A stretch of 20,707 nt of DNA from assembly GCA_038106885.1 (NCBI GenBank), contig JAYNFX010000027.1:1-20707 (forward strand). Direction: 5' to 3'. The stretch is from UBA3537 sp038106885 (lineage in GTDB: Bacteria > Bacteroidota > Bacteroidia > Flavobacteriales > Flavobacteriaceae). The notes below the pieces were generated by a model. That model searched no databases, had not been told where the DNA came from, and saw nothing but the letters and a program-made list of their open reading frames with translations. The translations under genes and the position numbers were made by a program. Below, piece after piece: positions 1 to 7,224 of this stretch; positions within the stretch are counted from its first letter, which is position 1, and each line of letters begins with the position of its first letter.

Positions 1-3000
1 TCACCAGGATCTGTGGCTGAAGCCTGATTCGTTACTACTAAATTGAAAATAGGATCTTTGCTTGCAACATAACATTCCGATCCTCCAACAGCTTGAACAC
101 GAACATAAATAGGTTGAGGATTTGATATGTTTTCGTATGGGCTTGATAAACTATTTTGTCCTAGGTCCGCATCATCATCATTAAGGTGATATGACACAAT
201 ATATTCTGAAGGAGATTGGGTTCCCAAAATACCTGATGTTTGACTCTCTAAATCAAAAGATTCAACACCATCATTTGTAACATCGTCACATAAAACTAAA
301 TCGGAAACAGTATTAATGTCTGGAGCATCTAATAGGTTTAATTGAAAGGTTTCAATTTCATAACAATTGGAATCAAGATATTCAAAACGAATAAAAATAA
401 TCTCTTCATCTAAACCTTCGTATGTTGAAAGATTTGAAATCGGATTTAAATCATTGTCAGCATCTTCAATGGTATTATGAAAAGTAACTACAAAATCATC
501 AGGGTTGTTATTTGGTTCGAGAACTACAGCTTCATTTTGAAAAAGGTTAAATAATCCAGGAGAAGTTACTGGGTCACAAACGAATAAATCATTAGGAAGG
601 TCATGAACTAATTCAGGTAAAACATTAATACAGATTTCATCAGAGTACTCACAACCAAAATTATCTATAATAGTATATGTGTAACAAAATTGTCCTTCTC
701 CATTAGGTGCAATTGTAATGATGTCACCATTAATATCAACAATAGTAGGTTCATCTCCCTCCCATTCTCCAGAAACTATTTCAGGTGTAAAAGAAAGTGA
801 TGAAGGTAAAATACTCTCATCAAAATCTAATGTCCAAGCGAAGATATATCCATTGTCTGCACCGATGTTATCCGTAATTCTTATAGTCCAACTTCCATTT
901 AAAGATGAGCCAACAAGACCATCAAATAATTCCACAGATGAATAAGTCCCTGCAGGAACAAATGAATCATTATATGTATTTGGTCCATCACCACTAACAA
1001 AAGTTCCTCCAGATTGAACACCTCCTGTTAATGTAGGAAATGAATTATCTGGAACAAAACAATATTGATAACCAACTCCAGGTGTTGTATTATTAGAACT
1101 GCCATCTACTGGTCCAGTAGCCCATGGCTCACCAAGATTTGCAGAACCTCCTCCTTGAGTCTGTAAAAATATAACTTGCCCTGAAGGTGAAATAAGTTCA
1201 ATATCAAGATCTCCTAAGTAGGAATGTTCTAAAACTAAACATACTTGAGAAATTTGGTCGGCATCAGTGAGATCTAAATCTGTATCAAAACAATCCACAA
1301 TTATTGAAGTCTCATAAGAAACTCCACTACCATCAGGTAAAAATGTTACATCACTTTCAGGCGGTGTACATTCATTTAAATATTGAGTAGGTGTAACCAA
1401 GGGGGTGATTGTGGATGTATCACCAAAGCAAAGAGTGTCAAGTGTATCCTCAGTTGCAGAAAACTCAGGTGTTGTACTTACCCAAATAATTTGATCAATC
1501 TCATTAGTACTTTTACATCCATCAGGAAAGACAGAAGTATTAGTATCCCATATATTTAGATTAGCAATGTAAACTCCAGGTTCATCAAATGAAAAAGTTG
1601 CAGTTTGACCACTGATTGTTGTTCCATCACCAGTATCCCATTGATAAGCAGCACCAACTCCACCACCAGGTTCAGAAAATTGACCGCTACCTGTTAAAGT
1701 GATTTCCTCTCCAACACAAACTTTAATAATTCCTTCATCATCAGGTAAAGGAAGTGCAGAGTCAAGTTGTGAAAGTATTGTTTGACATTCAGCTGGGGGA
1801 TCAACACAAGAAATAAAAGCTAACCAACCTGTATCTGTTTGAAATCCATTACTTGTAAATACAAGTGTTAAACATCCTGAGGTATTTGTCAATGTAGCTG
1901 CTATTGTCTCTGGACTATTATCCCCAGAAAATTCACCAATAATTGTTGTAGGATCTGATGCATCCTGAGCATTATATACTGTCAATACATCCGTATTATT
2001 TTGAGTTGAAAACTCAGTAAATTGCAACTGGGTAGACTGCCCTTCTACCTCTGGACAAATCGTAAATGTATAAACTTCATTATTGCTGTATTCCCCAGGA
2101 TCTGGACCATCTGCAGGTCCCCCCGAATCGTAAAAAAGTCCGTTACAAGTCGTTACGGAATCGTTACTCATAATGTACTGAGGAACTTCAACACAAACTG
2201 GTATTGTTCCAGGTTTAAATTGACTTTGTAGAACCCCACTTACATAATCATCAACAACATTAGTTTGACCTTCGGAAAACATATATAAACAAGAATCATC
2301 CCCATAATCCATATAACTCATAGTTAGTGCAAATTCTCCATCTTCACATCCAGCAACGGTGCCAGGGTTGGGACAACCATAATTTGCATCTGATATATTT
2401 GGTGTATCAGCAATTCCATCATCAGTAGCACAAGATCCTGAAAAAGGGTGCTGAAGATTATAAAAATGACCTAATTCGTGTGTAACTGTTCGTCCTAAAT
2501 TATAAGGCGCTCCAGGTACAACACCTGAGTCAGGACATCCAGCTCCTGAACCAAAAGCACCGAGATTTATAACTACAGACTGACCAGCATTGATGTTTCC
2601 TCCAAGCGGTGAATAACCAAGAACTCCACCTCCAATATCTTTAACTAAAAAATTCATGTAACCACTCCATGCAGGGTCGGCATCGTTACCGCCACCAAAA
2701 TCATAACCAATGGTAACAGCTGGACCTCCTTCTACAAGGTCTTCATCAGTATCTTCAGGGTGAAGAGCTGTAGCTATACAAAACTGGACATTGGCAGCAC
2801 CATGAACAACACCAGGATAAAATGCACTTGCAGGTGTCCAAAGATTTGCGTCAGGATTTGTCGCTGTAAAGTCTCCATTTAATATATCTATTTGATTTTG
2901 AGCTAAAGCTTCTAAACATGCTCTGTCAGATTCTTGACCACCAGGAAAATGTACTGCAACTGGAATTACAATTGGATCCATAATCATTGAACCAAATTCA

Positions 3001-3182
3001 TTACTAATTCTGGCCATAACAGTTTCTTTAAATTTATCTTGATTAATTTTCCATTGTCGAGCAAATTCAGGATCTTTCATCATTTCATGCATGTGTGCTT
3101 CCATTCCACATTCTTTGTCCTGCGCAGAAAGATTAAAATTAAAGAAAAATAACGCTAATAAAATTATAAGATTTCTAATCAT
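1..3182 (-). CDS. Giant secreted M43 (cytophagalysin-type) zinc metalloprotease, C-terminus beyond window
   Basis: One open frame reads from an ATG at 3182 to the window edge without a stop (1060 codons visible). Residues 1-19 form a signal peptide ending LSAQ. The catalytic motif HELGHFYNLQH lies at residues 235-245 (Zn ligands H235, H239, H245; catalytic E236), with the M43 Met-turn SYMDY at 289-293. Behind it come, approximately, a CUB-like beta domain (350-460), a PKD-like domain (485-550), a P/proprotein-convertase domain (625-785, with LGDLDIELISPSG and NGSWTIRITD) and at least two imperfect repeats of about 95 residues starting near 861 and 957 (DLFVCD, DLVLCD). The protein is therefore predicted to be a large extracellular or surface protease. 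In this phylum such proteins usually end in a type IX secretion or gliding-associated C-terminal domain, which would lie off the window (inference). It starts 2 bp after the upstream short gene, so the two are probably co-transcribed. Substrate unknown. Confidence 0.9.
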   Translation of the reverse strand, partial: MIRNLIILLALFFFNFNLSAQDKECGMEAHMHEMMKDPEFARQWKINQDKFKETVMARISNEFGSMIMDPIVIPVAVHFPGGQESDRACLEALAQNQIDILNGDFTATNPDANLWTPASAFYPGVVHGAANVQFCIATALHPEDTDEDLVEGGPAVTIGYDFGGGNDADPAWSGYMNFLVKDIGGGVLGYSPLGGNINAGQSVVINLGAFGSGAGCPDSGVVPGAPYNLGRTVTHELGHFYNLQHPFSGSCATDDGIADTPNISDANYGCPNPGTVAGCEDGEFALTMSYMDYGDDSCLYMFSEGQTNVVDDYVSGVLQSQFKPGTIPVCVEVPQYIMSNDSVTTCNGLFYDSGGPADGPDPGEYSNNEVYTFTICPEVEGQSTQLQFTEFSTQNNTDVLTVYNAQDASDPTTIIGEFSGDNSPETIAATLTNTSGCLTLVFTSNGFQTDTGWLAFISCVDPPAECQTILSQLDSALPLPDDEGIIKVCVGEEITLTGSGQFSEPGGGVGAAYQWDTGDGTTISGQTATFSFDEPGVYIANLNIWDTNTSVFPDGCKSTNEIDQIIWVSTTPEFSATEDTLDTLCFGDTSTITPLVTPTQYLNECTPPESDVTFLPDGSGVSYETSIIVDCFDTDLDLTDADQISQVCLVLEHSYLGDLDIELISPSGQVIFLQTQGGGSANLGEPWATGPVDGSSNNTTPGVGYQYCFVPDNSFPTLTGGVQSGGTFVSGDGPNTYNDSFVPAGTYSSVELFDGLVGSSLNGSWTIRITDNIGADNGYIFAWTLDFDESILPSSLSFTPEIVSGEWEGDEPTIVDINGDIITIAPNGEGQFCYTYTIIDNFGCEYSDEICINVLPELVHDLPNDLFVCDPVTSPGLFNLFQNEAVVLEPNNNPDDFVVTFHNTIEDADNDLNPISNLSTYEGLDEEIIFIRFEYLDSNCYEIETFQLNLLDAPDINTVSDLVLCDDVTNDGVESFDLESQTSGILGTQSPSEYIVSYHLNDDDADLGQNSLSSPYENISNPQPIYVRVQAVGGSECYVASKDPIFNLVVTNQASATDPG

Positions 3183-3184
3183 AA

Positions 3185-3661
3185 CTATTGGTTATTATAA
3201 TTTTGGGGTTTAATAATTATAAAATAGTTTGAATTATCGACTCTAAACCTTTGAATTGTGGGTGCATGAAATTCAAAATTATATTTTAAAGGATTGAAAT
3301 TTAATGGATCAAAAGTTCGGTCTCTCTTTAAATTTGAAACAAAAGCATTAAAAAGAGAAACTTCAGAAAGTAATGGGCATGGTTTGTGGTTAAGAACATT
3401 ATTTTCTAACTTGATAATAACTCTGTTTCTCAGTATTTCTTTCATGGCCAAAACTCTTGAGGGACGATTTAAAATTTCTTTTTCTAAATATGGTCCATAA
3501 ACTTGATTAAGCTTGTTTAATTCCTGACTAGTAAACGGAGAATTTGTGTTTTCATTGAAATTAATTTCACTTTTAAACTGATTATTGTAGGTATTTGATT
3601 GTGAATAAGAATAACTGCAAATGAAAAATAAAATAAGAAACTTTGTAAGTAATGTTCTCAT
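3185..3661 (-). CDS. Short secreted protein of unknown function upstream of the M43 protease
   Basis: A 158-residue protein starting MRTLLTKFLILFFICSYSYSQ, a clear signal peptide with probable cleavage after SYSQ. I chose the ATG at 3661; a GTG two codons upstream (3667) is possible but less likely. The mature part has a polar N-terminal stretch, a charged helical middle (KEILRNRVIIKLEN) and a C-terminal part rich in aromatic and Asn residues (FNPLKYNFEFHA, RVDNSNYFIIIKP) that looks like beta strands. No catalytic motif is visible. The stop codon is separated from the protease start by only 2 bp, so the two are almost certainly one transcript and may be translationally coupled. From memory, short secreted proteins of this kind occur ahead of giant repeat proteins in marine flavobacteria, but I cannot verify this. 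A role as partner, chaperone or secretion accessory of the protease is inference only. Confidence 0.8.
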   Translation of the reverse strand: MRTLLTKFLILFFICSYSYSQSNTYNNQFKSEINFNENTNSPFTSQELNKLNQVYGPYLEKEILNRPSRVLAMKEILRNRVIIKLENNVLNHKPCPLLSEVSLFNAFVSNLKRDRTFDPLNFNPLKYNFEFHAPTIQRFRVDNSNYFIIIKPQNYNNQ

Positions 3662-3686
3662 GGGCACTAAATTTTACAGATTAAAA

Positions 3687-3714
3687 AAGCATTACAAATA
3701 TTTAAATAATGCTT
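3687..3714. other. Perfect 8-bp inverted repeat upstream of the secreted-protein/protease pair
   Basis: AAGCATTA (3687-3694) and TAATGCTT (3707-3714) are exact reverse complements around a 12-base AT-rich loop that is itself largely self-complementary (AAATATTT). It lies 26 bp before the ATG at 3661. On the minus strand the right arm runs into six T residues, so the RNA would resemble an intrinsic terminator or attenuator. The loop also contains AATATTTG, one base off the Bacteroidetes -7 consensus TAnnTTTG. It could be an operator over a promoter or a leader hairpin; the sequence does not decide between them. Confidence 0.4.
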
Positions 3715-3844
3715 GTCATCTGTTAATAAATATTTTTGTAAGTAATTATGCTACTTAGGACATAAACTTAGTAATTTTTTTACTAATTGGTCAAAAAAAT
3801 CTGTTAATAATTAAAATTGAAAAGGCATAAAAACTGAAAATAAC

Positions 3845-3852
3845 TATCTTTG
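3845..3852 (+). promoter_or_regulatory. Bacteroidetes-type -7 element before folE
   Basis: TATCTTTG matches the TAnnTTTG consensus of the Bacteroidetes primary sigma factor exactly and lies 34 bp before the folE ATG, giving a leader of roughly 25-30 nt. The nearest TTG (3817-3819) is 25 bp upstream, slightly longer than the usual 17-23 bp, so the -33 part is weak. It would drive folE-cysS-yidD-lgt. Confidence 0.5.
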
Positions 3853-3886
3853 TATTTACATCTTATGTATAAACAATTATATTGAC

Positions 3887-4573
3887 ATGAAATTAGATTT
3901 AAATTCAAAAAAAATCGAAGACATTGATTACATAGGCGATAACCACATTGGGACAAGTTCAGACACTCCAATGAAAGATGACGCCTTCAAACTAAACTCT
4001 GATGAAAAAATTGAAATTATCATTGATGATGTCAAACACATTATGGAAACGCTTGGACTTGATTTAAGTGATGATAGCTTGAGTGGTACCCCTAAAAGAG
4101 TAGCAAAAATGTTTGTAAATGAAATATTTAGTGGTTTGGATCCTAAAAACAAACCCAAAGCATCAACTTTTCAAAACAAATATAATTATGGTGAAATGTT
4201 AGTTGAAAAGAACATAACTGTTTATTCAACATGCGAACATCACCTTTTACCAATAGTCGGTAGAGCCCATGTAGCTTATATTTCAAATGGATCCGTAGTT
4301 GGTCTTTCTAAAATGAATAGAATTGTTGACTACTATGCAAAACGTCCTCAAGTGCAAGAACGTTTAACAATACAAATTGTTCGTGAATTACAAAATGTAT
4401 TAAATACAAAAGACGTTGCATGTGTAATTGATGCCAAACACTTGTGTGTTAACTCTAGAGGAATTAAAGACATTGAAAGTAGTACTGTTACTAGCGAATT
4501 TGGAGGTAAATTTAAAAACAAAGAAGTACGTCAAGAGTTTTTAAACTACATCCATTTGAAGACTAAATTTTAA
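3887..4573 (+). CDS. folE: GTP cyclohydrolase I
   Basis: Converts GTP to 7,8-dihydroneopterin triphosphate and formate in the cytoplasm, the first step of tetrahydrofolate and also of queuosine/pterin synthesis. The 228-residue protein carries the family's signatures: TPKRVAKMF (68-76), the zinc and active-site motif CEHHLLP (116-122) with C116 and H119 as likely Zn ligands, GLSKMNRIVDYYAKRPQVQERLT (139-161), and the third zinc ligand C187 in HLCVNSRGI. The first 35-40 residues are an acidic, poorly conserved extension, common in bacterial FolE. It heads a tight plus-strand cluster, 13 bp before cysS. QueE, another enzyme of the queuosine branch, is encoded elsewhere in the window on the other strand. 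Confidence 0.97.
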   Translation: MKLDLNSKKIEDIDYIGDNHIGTSSDTPMKDDAFKLNSDEKIEIIIDDVKHIMETLGLDLSDDSLSGTPKRVAKMFVNEIFSGLDPKNKPKASTFQNKYNYGEMLVEKNITVYSTCEHHLLPIVGRAHVAYISNGSVVGLSKMNRIVDYYAKRPQVQERLTIQIVRELQNVLNTKDVACVIDAKHLCVNSRGIKDIESSTVTSEFGGKFKNKEVRQEFLNYIHLKTKF

Positions 4574-4586
4574 TTTTATAATAAAC

Positions 4587-6068
4587 ATGTCTTTATTTTC
4601 GGACCAAAAAATTCTTATTTACAACTCTATTTCTGGTAAGAAAGAGATTTTTTCCTCAATAAATGATGGAACCATAGGGATGTATGTCTGCGGCCCAACT
4701 GTTTATAGCAATGTCCATTTGGGAAATGTTAGAACTTTCATGTCTTTTGATATGATTTTTAGATATTTCAAACATCTCGGTTATAAAGTTAGATATGTAA
4801 GGAATATTACAGATGCAGGACATCTTGAAAATGACTCTGACGAAGGTGAGGATAGAATTACAAAAAAAGCTAGGATTGAAGAGATTGAACCTATGGAGGT
4901 TGTTCAAAAATATACCGTTGATTTTCATAAGGTACTTAGTGATTTTAATTTACTTCCTCCAAGTATCGAACCTACTGCTACCGGACATATTATTGAACAG
5001 ATTGAAATTATTGAAGATTTAATTGGTAAAGACCTAGCATATGAAATTAATGGTTCTGTATATTTTGATGTTTTAAAATATAATAATGATAATAACTACG
5101 GAATATTAAGCGGTAGAAAACTTGAAGATCTAATCCACAATACACGATCTCTTGAAGGACAATCAGACAAAAAAAACCCACAAGATTTTGCATTATGGAA
5201 AAAAGCTGAAAAAAATCACATAATGAGATGGTCATCTCCTTGGGGTCAAGGATTCCCTGGCTGGCATCTTGAGTGTACAGCAATGAGTACAAAATATCTT
5301 GGTGAACAGTTTGATATTCATGGAGGTGGCATGGATTTAAAATTTCCTCATCATGAGTGTGAAATAGCACAATCAAAAGCGCTTAATAATTGTAATCCAG
5401 CAAATTATTGGATGCATGCCAATATGCTTACTTTGAATGGTAAAAAAATGGCAAAATCAACCGGTAATAACATATTACCATTGGAGATTTTAGATGGTAC
5501 AAGCGATAAATTATCAAAAAGCTTTTCACCATATGTTGTTCGCTTCTTCATGATGCAAGCGCACTATAGAAGTATTCTTGATTTTAGTAATGATGCATTA
5601 ATTGCATCAGAAAAAGGGTTTATGAAGCTAATGGATGCCTTAAGAAATCTTAAATCCTTGGAACCTAAAAATCCATCATCAAACTTTGATGTTGTTTTGT
5701 GGAAGAAACGCTGTTATGATGCAATGAATGATGATTTTAATTCCCCAATATTAATTTCAGAACTATTCAATGCCGTTAAGTACATAAATCAAATTAAAGA
5801 TGGAACTAATAGCATCGATGATCAAAATCTCAAACTTTTAAAACAAACTTTTGAAATTTTTATTTTTGATGTTTTGGGATTGAAAGATTTTGAATTATCA
5901 AAATCAGAAGGAAAACTAGAAAAATCTGTTGAAATTTTAATCAATCTCAGAAACCAAGCAAGAGCAGAAAGAAATTTTGATTTATCTGATCAAATTAGAG
6001 ATCAATTAAAAAGCATTGGTGTTCAGCTAAAAGACGGATCAGGTAATACAACTTTCACACTAGATTAA
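4587..6068 (+). CDS. cysS: Cysteinyl-tRNA synthetase
   Basis: Class I aminoacyl-tRNA synthetase that activates cysteine with ATP and charges tRNA-Cys. It has 493 residues, the normal length. The HIGH-type motif is VHLGN (43-47) within GPTVYSNVHLGNVRTF. The KMSKS loop is KMAKS (287-291). The zinc site that discriminates cysteine is intact: C35 (YVCGPTVY), C230 (HLECTAMS), H255 and E259 (HHECEIAQS), with the 25- and 29-residue spacings from C230 seen in the E. coli enzyme. The C-terminal helical region ends with the usual RNQARAERNFDLSDQIRDQL segment. It sits 13 bp after folE and 10 bp before yidD, consistent with one operon. Confidence 0.98.
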   Translation: MSLFSDQKILIYNSISGKKEIFSSINDGTIGMYVCGPTVYSNVHLGNVRTFMSFDMIFRYFKHLGYKVRYVRNITDAGHLENDSDEGEDRITKKARIEEIEPMEVVQKYTVDFHKVLSDFNLLPPSIEPTATGHIIEQIEIIEDLIGKDLAYEINGSVYFDVLKYNNDNNYGILSGRKLEDLIHNTRSLEGQSDKKNPQDFALWKKAEKNHIMRWSSPWGQGFPGWHLECTAMSTKYLGEQFDIHGGGMDLKFPHHECEIAQSKALNNCNPANYWMHANMLTLNGKKMAKSTGNNILPLEILDGTSDKLSKSFSPYVVRFFMMQAHYRSILDFSNDALIASEKGFMKLMDALRNLKSLEPKNPSSNFDVVLWKKRCYDAMNDDFNSPILISELFNAVKYINQIKDGTNSIDDQNLKLLKQTFEIFIFDVLGLKDFELSKSEGKLEKSVEILINLRNQARAERNFDLSDQIRDQLKSIGVQLKDGSGNTTFTLD

Positions 6069-6078
6069 TTAAAAATTT

Positions 6079-6303
6079 ATGATTGTAAAGTTGTTGATAT
6101 TAAAAATTAGAATTTATCAAAAATTAATATCACCTCTTTTCATGTCACGTTGCCGTTACCAACCAACTTGCTCTAACTATTTTATAGAGGCTTTAAATGA
6201 ACAAGGCTTATTTAAGGGGGTTTTCCTTGGAGTAAAGCGAATTTTCAGTTGTCATCCATGGGGTGGATCCGGCCACGACCCTGTCCCAAGATCAAAAAAA
6301 TAA
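6079..6303 (+). CDS. yidD: Membrane protein insertion efficiency factor YidD
   Basis: A 74-residue member of the YidD (DUF37) family, recognised by the conserved pattern ISPLFMSRCRYQPTCSNY (17-34), with cysteines C25 and C31, and the C-terminal SCHPWGGSGHDPVP (57-70). The N-terminus is an amphipathic/hydrophobic helix (IVKLLILKIRIYQKLI) thought to attach it to the inner membrane, where it assists YidC-dependent insertion. It follows cysS by 10 bp and precedes lgt by 52 bp. Its usual partners rpmH, rnpA and yidC are not in this window. Confidence 0.95.
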   Translation: MIVKLLILKIRIYQKLISPLFMSRCRYQPTCSNYFIEALNEQGLFKGVFLGVKRIFSCHPWGGSGHDPVPRSKK

Positions 6304-6355
6304 TTTAATTATTCCATGGTCAATTATGTATATTTATAACAAATTAAAAAACTAA

Positions 6356-7186
6356 ATGGATTTTTTACATATAGTATGGGACCCCGCTTCGGATGGTCTA
6401 AAACTTTTTGGAAATTTTAAAATTCACTATTACAGTTTAATGTGGATGGTAGCATTTATTCTTGGCTATCAAATAATGAAAAAAGTATATTCTAATGAAA
6501 ATCAATCTGAAAAAAAATTAGAAAGTCTCTTCATGTATTCAGTTCTGGGAATCATGATTGGTGCCCGTTTAGGACATGTAATTTTCTACCAAACTGAGCT
6601 TTTTAGAGAGGATTTTTTCAGTGTATTTCTTCCTTTTAAATTTAGTGGCGGAATTGAATTTACTGGATTTAGAGGGTTGGCGAGTCATGGAGCCACAATT
6701 GGAATGATCATTTCGATGTATATATATAATAAAAAAGTATTAAAAAAATCTGTTCTCTGGATTTTAGATAGAGTTGTAATTGCGTGCGCTTTAGGTGGTA
6801 TTTTTATAAGAATTGGTAATTTTTTTAATTCCGAGATAATTGGTAAACCTGCAGATGAAAATTTACCTTGGGGTGTTGTTTTTAAAAATGTTGATAACAT
6901 AGTTAGACATCCAGGTCAACTTTACGAAGCATTTGGATATATCTTTGTTTTTATAATTTTATTTTTCACGTACTGGAAATCAAATAAAGCTAAGAATGAA
7001 GGTTTTCTTTTTGGTTTATTCCTATTACTGTTAATGACAGTTAGAGTTTTTGTTGAAAAATTTAAAATTGCCCAAGTTGATGGTCGTGAAGATTGGATTT
7101 TGGGACTCAATACTGGGCAAATACTCAGCATTCCTTTTATAATTATTGGATTGTATTATATGTTTCTTCATAAATCAAACCAATAA
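6356..7186 (+). CDS. lgt: Prolipoprotein diacylglyceryl transferase
   Basis: Integral inner-membrane enzyme that transfers diacylglycerol from phosphatidylglycerol to the lipobox cysteine of prolipoproteins. It has 276 residues with about seven hydrophobic segments (for example 27-43, 59-79, 109-124, 135-151, 191-207, 216-232, 251-269). Visible signature residues are H111 in GLASHGATIGM, R152 in RIGNFFNSEIIGKP (the Lgt signature), R184 in RHPGQLYE and R71 in GARLGHVIFY. It is the last gene of the plus-strand cluster and is followed directly by a hairpin. A substrate candidate, the lipoprotein at 16041, lies in the same window. Confidence 0.97.
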   Translation: MDFLHIVWDPASDGLKLFGNFKIHYYSLMWMVAFILGYQIMKKVYSNENQSEKKLESLFMYSVLGIMIGARLGHVIFYQTELFREDFFSVFLPFKFSGGIEFTGFRGLASHGATIGMIISMYIYNKKVLKKSVLWILDRVVIACALGGIFIRIGNFFNSEIIGKPADENLPWGVVFKNVDNIVRHPGQLYEAFGYIFVFIILFFTYWKSNKAKNEGFLFGLFLLLLMTVRVFVEKFKIAQVDGREDWILGLNTGQILSIPFIIIGLYYMFLHKSNQ

Positions 7187-7189
7187 TTT

Positions 7190-7220
7190 AAAAAAAAACA
7201 CCTAGAAGGTGCCTTTTTTT
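7190..7220. terminator. Bidirectional intrinsic terminator between lgt and secDF
   Basis: CACCT (7199-7203) pairs with AGGTG (7207-7211) around an AGA loop, flanked by an A run (7190-7198) and a T run (7214-7220). It is 4 bp after the lgt stop and 5 bp before the secDF stop, so it can end both convergent transcripts. Confidence 0.85.
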
Positions 7221-7224
7221 ATGA

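Noticed and set aside
272..2300. Plus-strand open frames opposite the giant protease (for example 718-945 and 2022-2231)
   Set aside because: They are shadows of a continuous coding frame with recognisable domains on the minus strand and match no known domain.
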